Shown: one piece after another, positions 8,500 to 17,772 of the stretch
How the letters are laid out: every line of letters starts with the position of its first letter
How positions within the stretch are numbered: position 1 is the first letter of the stretch
From: CADCTM01 sp049671305
GTDB taxonomy: Bacteria; Cyanobacteriota; Cyanobacteriia; Cyanobacteriales; Coleofasciculaceae
Assembly (NCBI GenBank): GCA_049671305.1
Contig: JBATUR010000029.1
Location: 1-56,362 of the forward strand
DNA length: 56,362 nucleotides
Direction: 5' to 3'
Notes under the pieces: model-generated
Told to the model about the DNA's origin: nothing
Databases searched by the model: none
Seen by the model: only the letters and a program-made list of their open reading frames with translations
Made by a program: the position numbers and the translations under genes

Positions 8500-8964
8500 T
8501 ATTCAAGTTTTATATTGTTAGACGTTTTATTTATTTAATTTTAAAACAATATTTCGATAATTTTAGATAAATTATTTCCTTTTTTTCAGGAATTACTTGC
8601 CATTGTTATCAAGTTTAAAGCGGTAAATTTTAAATTTTTTATCTAAAAAAAGCATAATTTTCTTTTAGTATTGCTATTAAAATCTCTTGCTATCTAAGCA
8701 TTGACTTAAAGAGTGATTTGTGCATTCTAGCTAACTCTCTCAATCTAAGCTTTGCTTGAGTGTTTTTGGCTTTTGCAAAGTCCGATCCCGTAAACTCTTG
8801 GCAAGAAATTAAACATCATAAATCTTGTATCTACAAGCGATGGTAGTAGCCTACGATACTAAGGTAAACAGGTTTATACCTCTGCCAGAAAATTTCTTTT
8901 TGTCAATTAAGGGCTTATTCAATAGAGGGCAGCACCGCCGCAACTATCAAAGGATAATACAAGT
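8500..8964. other. Intergenic region between divergent genes, upstream of glcE-like gene
   Basis: No coding sequence is evident in these 465 bases. The region is A+T-rich next to the minus-strand gene. It holds an NtcA-like palindrome at 8846-8859 and a weak CTCAA...TTGAG stem followed by five T near 8738-8766. Promoters for both flanking genes are expected here. Confidence 0.6.
8846..8859. promoter_or_regulatory. NtcA-like site GTA-N8-TAC
   Basis: GTA at 8846-8848 and TAC at 8857-8859 are separated by exactly eight bases, matching the NtcA core consensus. It lies about 106 bases upstream of the glcE-like start. A possible -10 element, TATACC, starts about 15 bases downstream, which is closer than the usual 22 or so bases. 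The site is therefore only a candidate. Confidence 0.3.
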
Positions 8965-10263
8965 ATGACTATCGTTCAAGAACTTCAAACAATTGTTGGT
9001 GATGCCATAGTTAGTTGGGAAAACTTAAAACCCCACTGGCAACAAGTGGTAAACGCCATGTCACAAGAAAATCTTCCTTGTTGCATTGTATACCCTCATA
9101 CTACCGCCGAACTGAAAAGTGTATTACAAAAAGCTTACAAAAATAACTGGCGCGTTCTCCCTTGTGGCAGTGGTAGTAAGCTGGAATGGGGTGGTTTGGC
9201 TAACGGGGTTGATTTGGTTGTCAGTACTGAACGCTTAAATCGTATTATTGAACACGCAGTTGGTGATTTGACGGTTACGGTGGAAGCTGGTGTCAAATTG
9301 GCTGATTTACAAGCAATTTTACACAAAGTTGGGCAGTTTTTGCCCTTAGAACCAGCATATCCTCAAGAGGCAACTCTTGGCGGCATCGTGGCGACGGCAG
9401 ATAGTGGTGCGCTGCGTCATCGCTATGGCGGTATCCGAGATATGTTGCTGGGTGTTTCCTTCATCCGCAGTGATGGAGAAAGTGCTAAGGCAGGGGGGCG
9501 GGTGGTTAAAAATGTGGCAGGTTATGACTTGATGAAGCTGTTTACCGGGTCTTATGGGACGCTAGCAGTTATTTCAGAGGTGACATTTCGAGTGTATCCC
9601 ATACCTCAAGCGTCTGCAACTGTGGTGTTGACGGGTGAGCAAGAAGCTGTTGCAAATGCTACGAAAATTTTACTAGCATCTGCCCTAACGCCAACCGCCG
9701 TTGATTTAATATCTAGCAAACTAGTTAGTCAGCTTGGTTTTGCTCAAGGTATGGGTTTAATGGTGCGTTTTCAAAGTGTTACAGAAAGTGTTAAAGAACA
9801 ATCCTCCAGACTGTTATCAATTGGAGAAAAGTTAGGGTTACAAAGCACTATTTATCTTGACGACGTTCAGTTATGGCAGTCATTGCCAGAACAAATTTGG
9901 AATGCGTCACAAAAGCCAGTAATTACTTGCAAAATAGGAGTATCACCGATCGCTGCTGTGTCAACTTTAACACAGTTAGAGCATCTTACATCTGCCCAAG
10001 GTATAGGATTAATACATGGTGGTAGTGGTTTAGGTTTATTACAACTTGATGCTACAGTGACTGCTCAAACAATTATGGAGATGCGGCAGTATTGTGAATC
10101 TAAAAATGGTTTTCTGACAATTTTAGCAGCACCCGCTACCATTAAGAAACAAATAGATGTTTGGGGATACAAGGGTAATGCATTGGAAATAATGCGCCAG
10201 ATTAAACAGCAATTTGACCCAAAAAATCTCTTAAGTCCCAATCGGTTTGTCGGTGGGATTTAG
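8965..10263 (+). CDS. glcE: FAD-binding oxidoreductase, glycolate dehydrogenase GlcE/GlcD-like subunit
   Basis: The 432-residue protein has the FAD-binding type 4 (PCMH/VAO) fold. YPHTTAELKSVLQKAYKNNW is followed by the pyrophosphate-binding LPCGSGSKLEWGG, then VEAGVKLADLQ, ATLGGIVATADSGALRHRYG and GGRVVKNVAGYDLMKLFTGS. The last motif and C-terminal FDPKNLLSPNRFV are characteristic of GlcD/GlcE subunits. With the Fe-S subunit GlcF it would oxidise glycolate from photorespiration to glyoxylate, passing electrons to the membrane chain. Lactate is an alternative substrate. glcF follows 36 bases downstream, so the two form an operon. The GlcD-versus-GlcE label is uncertain; the length is between the two. 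Confidence 0.85.
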   Translation: MTIVQELQTIVGDAIVSWENLKPHWQQVVNAMSQENLPCCIVYPHTTAELKSVLQKAYKNNWRVLPCGSGSKLEWGGLANGVDLVVSTERLNRIIEHAVGDLTVTVEAGVKLADLQAILHKVGQFLPLEPAYPQEATLGGIVATADSGALRHRYGGIRDMLLGVSFIRSDGESAKAGGRVVKNVAGYDLMKLFTGSYGTLAVISEVTFRVYPIPQASATVVLTGEQEAVANATKILLASALTPTAVDLISSKLVSQLGFAQGMGLMVRFQSVTESVKEQSSRLLSIGEKLGLQSTIYLDDVQLWQSLPEQIWNASQKPVITCKIGVSPIAAVSTLTQLEHLTSAQGIGLIHGGSGLGLLQLDATVTAQTIMEMRQYCESKNGFLTILAAPATIKKQIDVWGYKGNALEIMRQIKQQFDPKNLLSPNRFVGGI

Positions 10264-10299
10264 TCAACAAAGATTCTTCATACACAACATACTAAAAAA

Positions 10300-11691
10300 A
10301 TGCCTACAACTACGCCTGCTTCTAATTTTCCCACTCCAGAATCAGTAAAGTTAGATTTATCAGAAGCGTTAAAAGAAAACCCGCATTCAGGTTTTGATAG
10401 CAATCATCCTCCTGAACAAAAACTGATAGATAGTTGTGTTCATTGTGGATTTTGTCTTTCTACTTGTCCCAGTTATCGGGTAATAGGTAAAGAGATGGAT
10501 TCTCCCAGGGGAAGGATTTATTTGATGGATGCCATTAATAATGGTGAAGCTGAACTTAATGAGGCAACGGCACAACATTTTGATTCTTGTTTAGGATGCC
10601 TTGCTTGTGTTACTACCTGCCCTTCTGGTGTGCAATACGATAAGTTAATTGCTGCCACTCGTCCGCAAGTTGAGCGTAATTATCCCCGCAGTCTTTCAGA
10701 CAGATTAATTAGAGCAATTATCTTCAATTTATTTCCTTATCCTCAACGCTTACGTCCGCTACTAGCTCCACTTTATGTATATCAAAAATTGGGAGTTCAA
10801 AAAGTTGTTCGTTCCACAGGTTTATTAAAGAAAGTATTTCCTCGTTTAGCGGCGATGGATTCAATTTTGCCGCAACTTTCTCTGGCTGCTTTTAGTGATA
10901 GTTTACCTGATATTATACCAGCAAAAGGTGAGAAGCGTTACCGAGTTGGTGTGATTTTAGGTTGCGTACAACGTTTGTTTTTTTCACCTGTAAATGAAGC
11001 GACTGTGCGGGTTTTAACGGCAAATGGTTGTGAAGTAGTTATCCCGAAAACTCAAGGTTGCTGTGCTGCTTTGCCGGAACATCAAGGGCAAACTGAACAA
11101 GCACAGACGATGGCACGGCGCATGATTGATAGTTTTGAAAATACTAAGGTCGATGCTATTATTATTAATGCCGCTGGCTGTGGTCATACTTTGAAAGAAT
11201 ATGGGCACATTTTACAAGATGATCCAGAGTATGCAGAAAAGGCAAAAGCGTTTGCAGCTAAGGTAAAGGATGCTCAAGAATTCTTGGCAGAAGTTGGACT
11301 AACAGCACCACTTTCACCTTTAACTGATGATGAATTGAAGATAGTTTATCAAGATGCTTGTCACTTATTACATGGGCAGAAAATTAGTGTGCAACCTCGG
11401 CAACTTTTACAGCAAATTCCTAATATAAAATTAAGAGAACCAATTGATGCGGCGCTGTGTTGTGGAAGTGCCGGTGTTTATAATATGCTGCAACCCGAAG
11501 TTTCGGATGAATTAGGTGAGCAAAAGGTTAATAATTTGTTGAATACTGGTGCAGATTTAATCGCTTCTGCTAATCCTGGTTGTTCTTTACAAATTAGCAA
11601 ACATTTGCAGTTACAAGGGCAAAAAATTGCTTTGATGCACCCGATGGAGTTGTTGGATTATTCAATCCGGGGAGAAAAGATTAAATTATAA
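10300..11691 (+). CDS. glcF: Glycolate dehydrogenase iron-sulfur subunit GlcF-like
   Basis: The 463-residue protein carries two [4Fe-4S] motifs: CVHCGFCLSTCP (Cys46, 49, 52, 56) and CLGCLACVTTCP (Cys97, 100, 103, 107). Two CCG domains follow: GCVQRLFF...TQGCCAALPEHQGQ and YQDACHLLHGQ...DAALCCGSAGVYN. This is the full architecture of GlcF, the electron-transfer subunit that works with the FAD subunit encoded just upstream. It probably acts at the cytoplasmic face of a membrane. Any operon with the next Uma2 gene 40 bases downstream is likely incidental. Confidence 0.92.
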   Translation: MPTTTPASNFPTPESVKLDLSEALKENPHSGFDSNHPPEQKLIDSCVHCGFCLSTCPSYRVIGKEMDSPRGRIYLMDAINNGEAELNEATAQHFDSCLGCLACVTTCPSGVQYDKLIAATRPQVERNYPRSLSDRLIRAIIFNLFPYPQRLRPLLAPLYVYQKLGVQKVVRSTGLLKKVFPRLAAMDSILPQLSLAAFSDSLPDIIPAKGEKRYRVGVILGCVQRLFFSPVNEATVRVLTANGCEVVIPKTQGCCAALPEHQGQTEQAQTMARRMIDSFENTKVDAIIINAAGCGHTLKEYGHILQDDPEYAEKAKAFAAKVKDAQEFLAEVGLTAPLSPLTDDELKIVYQDACHLLHGQKISVQPRQLLQQIPNIKLREPIDAALCCGSAGVYNMLQPEVSDELGEQKVNNLLNTGADLIASANPGCSLQISKHLQLQGQKIALMHPMELLDYSIRGEKIKL

Positions 11692-11730
11692 AGATTGAAG
11701 GCAAATAATTAATATTGACGGAGGTGTAGC

Positions 11731-12525
11731 ATGGTACAACAATTAACTGAAGCAACATCAACAATCATTTACCCTGACAGCGATGGTCAACCAATGGCAG
11801 ATAATACTAAACAATTTCGCTGGATTGTTGTTATCAAAGAAAATCTAGAAATATTGTTTACTAATGTTGCAGATGTATTTGTTGCTGGCGACCTGCTTTG
11901 GTATCCTGTGAAAGGAGATAATAAGATTCGCCAAGCACCAGATATAATGGTTGCTTTTGGTAGACAAAAAGGTGATAGAGGTTCATACAAACAATGGGAA
12001 GAAGCTAATATTCCTCCCCAAGTTGTCTTTGAAATCTTATCCCCTGGAAACCGCCTCAAAGAGATGACTAAAAAGCTTCATTTTTATGAGCGATATGGTG
12101 TGGAAGAATATTATATATATGACCCAGACAGAATCGATTTGGTAGGATTACAACGGTTAGGTGATCACTTAGAAGTAATAGAAGAAATTAATGGTTGGGT
12201 TAGCCCCCGTTTAGGGATAAAATTTGAGTTAAACTCGGATACTTTGGCAATTTTCTCACCTTCAGGAGAGCGGTTTCTTACTCCGGTAGAACTTGATCAA
12301 CTCAGACAACAAGAACAACAACGTGCTGACGAGGCAGTCGCTCAACTTCAACAAGAGCAACAACGTGCTGACGAGGCAGTCGCTCAACTTCAACAAGATC
12401 AACAATTCAGACAACAAGAACAACAACGTGCTGATGAGGCAGTCGCTCAACTTCAACAAGAACAACAACGTTATCAAGCCATGCTTGAGCAATTGAGATT
12501 GCGCGGTATCGACCCACAGCTATGA
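11731..12525 (+). CDS. Uma2 family putative endonuclease with C-terminal tandem-repeat coiled coil
   Basis: The 264-residue protein has the Uma2 core at about residues 30-175. APDIMVAFGR supplies the Asp, VVFEILSPGNRLKEMTKKLHFYERYG the Glu and Lys, and VEEYYIYDPD the last strand. The C terminus consists of near-perfect 14-residue repeats, EQQRADEAVAQLQQ, encoded by 42-bp DNA repeats. These should form a two-heptad-per-unit coiled coil. A putative ribosome binding site GGAGGTG lies upstream of the ATG. The final six bases overlap the end of the convergent nnr gene. Confidence 0.85.
   Translation: MVQQLTEATSTIIYPDSDGQPMADNTKQFRWIVVIKENLEILFTNVADVFVAGDLLWYPVKGDNKIRQAPDIMVAFGRQKGDRGSYKQWEEANIPPQVVFEILSPGNRLKEMTKKLHFYERYGVEEYYIYDPDRIDLVGLQRLGDHLEVIEEINGWVSPRLGIKFELNSDTLAIFSPSGERFLTPVELDQLRQQEQQRADEAVAQLQQEQQRADEAVAQLQQDQQFRQQEQQRADEAVAQLQQEQQRYQAMLEQLRLRGIDPQL
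12313..12459 (+). repeat. 42-bp tandem repeats inside the Uma2 gene
   Basis: Units begin at 12313, 12355 and 12418, each 42 bases, with a 21-base spacer at 12397-12417. They differ by single bases (GAA/GAG, GAC/GAT). Because 42 is a multiple of three, copy-number change would keep the frame and lengthen or shorten the coiled coil by 14 residues. The repetition also creates spurious ORFs in other frames. Confidence 0.95.
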
Positions 12526-14070
12526 TGGAAGCGATCGCACTACTGATATTAAATACTGCGATAATGTAAAGGCATCAACCCCTAATTCAGTCCGCTCTTG
12601 CGCCGCTAAGATTCCTGCTTGCGCGTGCCACCAGGCAGCGAGTGCTACAGTTGCCTCAATTGGTTGTTTTGAGGCTTCCTGCGCCACCAAGCCTCCTAAA
12701 AGACCTGTCAAGACATCCCCACTACCACCCCGTGCCAAAGCGGGTGTGCTGTCAGGAATCAGCCATACAGCGCCTTTTGGATTAGCGATCGCAGTTCTGG
12801 CTCCTTTTAACAATACTACAGCTTTACTCAACCCCGATGCCTTACGCACGGCACTAACTCGATCAGGCAGCAATGCCGCTGAGTCGGGAAATAAGCGTTT
12901 AAATTCCCCTTCATGAGGTGTTAAAATCGTCTGGGCTTGACGTCTTAATAAGGTCGGAATAGTCCTCAATTCGGCAAGAATATTCAAACCATCTGCATCC
13001 AAAACTAAAGGGCATTTTGCCGCTAATACTGTTTCTACCGTTGATTTGGCTTCAGGCGTCAAACCAGGACCACAAGCGATCGCATTATACTTACTCAAAT
13101 CAATTTCCGGCAAATAAGCGATCGCACCATCTGGCGTTTCAGCGCAACCAATAACTAACGCCTCTGGCAAATGACTCACCAGTATAGGTTTAAGCGACTC
13201 TGGCACAGCAATTGAAAGCATTCCCACCCCACTGCCACGCGCCCCCAAACTTGCTAAAATTGCCCCTCCCGCATACTTTTTTGAGCCACAAATTAGTAAC
13301 AAATGTCCTTCTTTGTACTTATGAGTTACGGCTTTTCGTGGTAAGGGTAGAAAGGCTTGGGCGACCTTTGCTGTCATGCGTTGTATCGCTGCTGGCTCAC
13401 CCAAAATTGCCCAAATATCCCTTAAAGGAATGCCAAAATCAATTAATTGAGCCGTACCAACATACTCCAGCGCCTGATCTTGCAAAAATGCCAGCTTCCA
13501 TAACCCCAGGCACAGCGTCTGAGTCGCTCTTACAGCCGTTCCCAGCACCTCTCCTGTATCCGTATGCAAGCCCGAAGGCAGGTCAATGCTAACCACAGGC
13601 TGCGACCATTGATTTAATTGATTAATAGCCTCAGCAATCTCACCTTCAATTGCTCTTGCTTGACCAAAGCCAAATAAACCATCTATAATCAAATCACATT
13701 GATACAAGGGAAGAATCTGTTCATATATAGGAATTTCCAAACTGGCTGCATATTCAGCGTGGTGCGCCGTCAACTCCTTAAGCTTAGTAATCGGACGATA
13801 AATCAACACATCATCGCCAGCCAAGTGTAACTCACGTGCCACCACCAAAGCATCACCGCCATTATGCCCAGGTCCCACTAATACACCAACTCGGCGCGGT
13901 TGAGAAGCCGGGTAAAGCGACTGAATACGACGGGTAATTAAGCCTGCAACTTTTTCCATCAAAGCCGCAACAGGCATCCCGGCATCAAAAATGCGCGCTT
14001 CAATTTCACGCATTTGTTGTGCACTCACCACGAATTGCTCTCTTTGTTCGCCGTGATATTCAGGTTGCAT
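12520..14070 (-). CDS. nnr: Bifunctional NAD(P)H-hydrate epimerase / ADP-dependent NAD(P)H-hydrate dehydratase
   Basis: This enzyme repairs damaged hydrated NADH and NADPH. The N-terminal epimerase domain (about residues 10-225) has VGVLVGPGHNGGDALVVARELH and IIDGLFGFGQARAIEG followed by SIDLPSGLHTDTGEV. The C-terminal ribokinase-like dehydratase domain (about 235-510) has HLLLICGSKKYAGGAI, IACGPGLTPE, LVLDADGLN, LTPHEGEFKRLF and ARGGSGDVLTGLLGG. The 516-residue length and both domains are normal for the fused form. The start ATG at 14070 gives MQPEYHGEQREQFVVSAQQM, with the family-like sequence starting at VVSAQQM. The stop overlaps the convergent Uma2 gene. Confidence 0.95.
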   Translation of the reverse strand: MQPEYHGEQREQFVVSAQQMREIEARIFDAGMPVAALMEKVAGLITRRIQSLYPASQPRRVGVLVGPGHNGGDALVVARELHLAGDDVLIYRPITKLKELTAHHAEYAASLEIPIYEQILPLYQCDLIIDGLFGFGQARAIEGEIAEAINQLNQWSQPVVSIDLPSGLHTDTGEVLGTAVRATQTLCLGLWKLAFLQDQALEYVGTAQLIDFGIPLRDIWAILGEPAAIQRMTAKVAQAFLPLPRKAVTHKYKEGHLLLICGSKKYAGGAILASLGARGSGVGMLSIAVPESLKPILVSHLPEALVIGCAETPDGAIAYLPEIDLSKYNAIACGPGLTPEAKSTVETVLAAKCPLVLDADGLNILAELRTIPTLLRRQAQTILTPHEGEFKRLFPDSAALLPDRVSAVRKASGLSKAVVLLKGARTAIANPKGAVWLIPDSTPALARGGSGDVLTGLLGGLVAQEASKQPIEATVALAAWWHAQAGILAAQERTELGVDAFTLSQYLISVVRSLPS

Positions 14071-14360
14071 TCAGATTGTAACCTATGATGATTTGAGCCA
14101 AAGTGGGTAGTTTCTCTTGCTTTTAGTTGCAAGTAATAGCTCCATCTTCCTAATTATAACTCTAAACTCTTCAATAAGATTATTTTTTTTTGCTCATCAA
14201 ATTAATTTTAAGGAGCATTTTAGAGTAAACTTTTTGCAGAAGTTTAGCTGTAACCGAGACATAAATCAAAATTTAGAGGCGTTGTGTGGTTACATTAAAA
14301 AAAACTGATTGTAACAGGTCTAATTTTACTTATCCTATTCAAGGCAGGGCATAAATTAAG

Positions 14361-17300
14361 ATGACCTCAACCCCGTATCGGCTTATTTTATCACTAATTG
14401 CTGCTCTTTCCTTGGGCATAATAGTTGAGCAACCACTTGAAGCTCAATCTTTAATTATTGCACCAGATGGCACTCGTACTATTATTACCCCTAATGGTAA
14501 CCGCTTAGATATTAGTGGCGGCACTGTATCAGGAGGCACTAATCTCTTTCATAGCTTCCAAAAATTTGACTTAAATTTTCAGGAAACTGCTAACTTTATT
14601 TCTAATCCTCAAATTCAGAATATTTTTGGTCGAGTTGTTAGCGGAAATGCCTCAATTATTAACGGTTTAATACAAGTCACAGGCGGCAACTCGAACTTGT
14701 ATTTAATGAATCCTGCCGGCATAATTTTTGGACAAAATGCTAGTTTAAACTTACCAGCAAGTTTTACAGCAACTACTGCTAATGGTATTGGTTTTGCAGG
14801 AGGTTGGTTTAATGCAGTAGGTAATAATAAATATCAGGCATTAATTGGCAACCCAAATCGTTTTGCCTTTGCCATGACTCAACCTGGAAGTCTTGTAAAT
14901 AATGGAAATTTGGCAGTAGGCGAGGGACAAAATTTAACTTTAATAGCAGGAAATGTTGTTAATACAAATTCGTTAGCTGCACCAGGAGGTAATATTACCA
15001 TAGCAGCAGTACCTGGTGAAAATATAGTGCGCCTTAGCCAAAGAGGTATGGTGTTAAATTTGGAAATTGAGCCAGTTACAATGAGCCTAGGTAGCCAACT
15101 GCCAAATACTTTAAAAGTAGTGCCTACCGACTTACCTAAATTAATAACTGGAGGAACTGTTAACGATGCCACAAATGCTATAGTTAGCCAAAATGGTACA
15201 GTATTTTTGACAAGTTCAGGAAATAGTATACCCAGCAGTGGAGGAGTTGCAATCGCTTCTGGCAACCTCAATGTTTTTGGTCAAAATGGTGGCAGTATCA
15301 ATATTTTAGGACAGATTGTTGAAATCTTCAATGCCAAAATTAATGCCTCTGGTATCAACAATGCAGGCACAGTCTTAATTGGAGGAGATTATCAAGGTCA
15401 AGGCATATTGCCCAAGGCAGACACTACTTTTGTTAATGACAATTCAATTATTAATGCTGATGGTGTGACGGGTAATGGTGGTAAGGTAATTATTTGGTCA
15501 AATAATACTACTCGTTTCTCTGGTAATGTCACGGCGCGAGGCAATTTTAACAGCGGTAAAGGTGGTTTTCTTGAAGTGTCGGGAAAAGAAAATTTAAACT
15601 ATGATGGCAACGTTGATTTACGTGCATCAGATGGTAATTGGGGAACTTTACTGCTTGATCCAGCTTCCTTAATCATTTCAGAAACAGCGATTCCTGATAA
15701 TTATAATATTACCAATCCTACTTCAATTCCCCAGGTGCAGCAATTAACCGCTAGCCGTTTAGTTGCAGCTTTAAATAATGCTAATGTTAATCTCGAAGCA
15801 ACTAATGATATTACGGTAAATACTCAACTTGATGCTAGTGCTAATACTGCGGGTAATAATGCTGGAAATTTGACATTTGTTACTCCCGTTGTTAATTTAA
15901 ATGCGCCGATTATTTTGCAAGCAGGTAGAACAATATCAGGGACGCCAGCAACTGTCAATGTCAGCAATACTGGCAGAATTCAAAATGCTGTAGATGTGGC
16001 AGCAACAGATGCAACTATTAATCTTAGCGAGGGCATCTTTAGTAATACAAATACAATTAATATTAATAAATCTTTGTCCTTAATTGGTACAGATCAAACT
16101 AGTACTATCGTCAATGGCAACAATACTTCTCGCGTGTTTAACATTGCTGCGGGGGATGTTACTTTTGCTAATTTAACTATTCAAAATGGCAATGCTGGCA
16201 GTGGCAATGGCGGCGGCATTAATTATATAGGTAATGGTACACTCAACGTTATTAATAGCACTATTTCTAATAATATTGCCGAGCAAGGCGGTGGAATTTC
16301 TATAAGTAGTGGCACATCTAATATTACTAATAGTATTATTAGCAATAATACCTCTAATTTGAACGGCGGCGGTATTAATAATAATGCTACAACTACGATC
16401 AATAATAGTCTGATTACTGGTAATCAAATCAGTGCTAATGGTTTAGCGGGGGGTGGTATTTTTAATTATGAAGGCACATTGACCTTAAATAATACTACCG
16501 TTAATCGTAATATTTCTGCCCGTGATGGCGGCGGTGGAATTACTAGTGACTTTGGTATTGTGACGCTAAATAATAGTACGGTTAGTGACAATAGTGCTGC
16601 TAATACAACAAGATTTGGTGGTGGCGGAATTTTATCATTTTTTGATACAAGTTTGACGCTAAATAACAGCACAATTAGCGGTAATTCAATTGAGACAACT
16701 GGTGGTGGTATTCTCGTTGTAGGCAGTGCCGTAAATCTCAATAATGTAACAGTCGCTAATAACAGGGCAAGCGCGTCAGGTGGCGGAATTTCTCAAATTA
16801 ATGGTATAGTTAATATAAGGAATACGATTATTGCTGACAACAACAACCCCACGTCTCCCGATGTTTTTGGCGGATTCAACGACTTGGGTAATAACCTAAT
16901 CGGTGCAAGAGATGGTAGTATTGGTTTTAATGTCAGTACATTAGTTGGTACAAGCGCTAACCCTATTAACCCACGACTTGGTTCTCTGCAAGATAACGGG
17001 GGTTCAACTCCAACTCATGCACTGCTTGTTAATAGTCCCGCCCTCAATGCAGGTGCTGTTTCTCGGATAACGACTGATCAGCGGGGTGTCTCTCGTAATG
17101 GGATTAGAGATACTATACCGGATATTGGCGCTTATGAAGCAATTAGAGTTGCCTTTAGTAGTCCCACTTACAGCGTTGATAATAGCAATGTTGCAAATAT
17201 CACAGTTCAGGCTGACCGTACTCCAGCTACTGGTGATGGGGGAAATGTTACTATCAACTACAATACTAGAAATAATACGGCTATATCAGGTATTGATTAT

Positions 17301-17702
17301 ACCACAACAACGGGTACTTTAACTCTCACCAATGCCGCTCCTAGCCAGTCTTTTAATATTCCCATCCTAACAACAGCGACGAGTAATCGAACTGTCAATC
17401 TTAATCTTACAGTTCCCAGCAATGCTGTTTTTGGTCAGGTCAATTCTGCAACCCTAACGATTTCTAATCCCCCAACTCCAACACCTCCAGTCATTCCAAC
17501 ACCCACACCTCAAGTAACCCCAACACCTATCCAATTTTCCTTCGCTTGTCCATTTGGGTTAAAACCTTTAGAAGTAAGAGAAGATTTATCGAAACCTGGA
17601 AGAAAGTTAGTTGTGCAGCGAAATGAAAACAATTGCCATCCCTCACCTGAACAAACAGTTGATTTAGAGTTGCCAGATTCTAGAATTATCCTCAAAAATT
17701 GA
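14361..17702 (+). CDS. Filamentous hemagglutinin-type two-partner secretion exoprotein
   Basis: The 1113-residue protein has a signal peptide (about residues 1-28). A TPS/haemagglutination-activity domain follows, with NGNRLDISGGTVSGGTNLFH, FDLN, NIFGRVVSG and SNLYLMNPAGIIFGQNASL. A long beta-helical region rich in Asn, Ser, Thr and Gly then runs to about residue 900, with GGGI turns. It ends in the choice-of-anchor-Q-like DNGGSTPTHALLVNSPALNAG ... PDIGAYE. A Calx-beta-like repeat (about 940-1040), a Pro/Thr linker and a Cys-containing tail complete it. It should be exported by Sec and threaded through a TpsB outer-membrane pore. No TpsB gene is in this window. Confidence 0.9.
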   Translation: MTSTPYRLILSLIAALSLGIIVEQPLEAQSLIIAPDGTRTIITPNGNRLDISGGTVSGGTNLFHSFQKFDLNFQETANFISNPQIQNIFGRVVSGNASIINGLIQVTGGNSNLYLMNPAGIIFGQNASLNLPASFTATTANGIGFAGGWFNAVGNNKYQALIGNPNRFAFAMTQPGSLVNNGNLAVGEGQNLTLIAGNVVNTNSLAAPGGNITIAAVPGENIVRLSQRGMVLNLEIEPVTMSLGSQLPNTLKVVPTDLPKLITGGTVNDATNAIVSQNGTVFLTSSGNSIPSSGGVAIASGNLNVFGQNGGSINILGQIVEIFNAKINASGINNAGTVLIGGDYQGQGILPKADTTFVNDNSIINADGVTGNGGKVIIWSNNTTRFSGNVTARGNFNSGKGGFLEVSGKENLNYDGNVDLRASDGNWGTLLLDPASLIISETAIPDNYNITNPTSIPQVQQLTASRLVAALNNANVNLEATNDITVNTQLDASANTAGNNAGNLTFVTPVVNLNAPIILQAGRTISGTPATVNVSNTGRIQNAVDVAATDATINLSEGIFSNTNTININKSLSLIGTDQTSTIVNGNNTSRVFNIAAGDVTFANLTIQNGNAGSGNGGGINYIGNGTLNVINSTISNNIAEQGGGISISSGTSNITNSIISNNTSNLNGGGINNNATTTINNSLITGNQISANGLAGGGIFNYEGTLTLNNTTVNRNISARDGGGGITSDFGIVTLNNSTVSDNSAANTTRFGGGGILSFFDTSLTLNNSTISGNSIETTGGGILVVGSAVNLNNVTVANNRASASGGGISQINGIVNIRNTIIADNNNPTSPDVFGGFNDLGNNLIGARDGSIGFNVSTLVGTSANPINPRLGSLQDNGGSTPTHALLVNSPALNAGAVSRITTDQRGVSRNGIRDTIPDIGAYEAIRVAFSSPTYSVDNSNVANITVQADRTPATGDGGNVTINYNTRNNTAISGIDYTTTTGTLTLTNAAPSQSFNIPILTTATSNRTVNLNLTVPSNAVFGQVNSATLTISNPPTPTPPVIPTPTPQVTPTPIQFSFACPFGLKPLEVREDLSKPGRKLVVQRNENNCHPSPEQTVDLELPDSRIILKN

Positions 17703-17772
17703 AACTTTTGCAAGCCATTTTTCAAGTCTTGGCAACTAAAATGTTTTCTTTATCTCCAATTATTGTGGTAAA

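Noticed and set aside
12262..12496. Repeat-encoded ORFs in two other frames of the Uma2 tail
   Set aside because: They exist only because the 42-bp repeat is free of stops in several frames.
14117..14308. 63-residue ORF upstream of the FHA-type gene
   Set aside because: Low-complexity hydrophobic sequence with no family likeness and no ribosome binding site.
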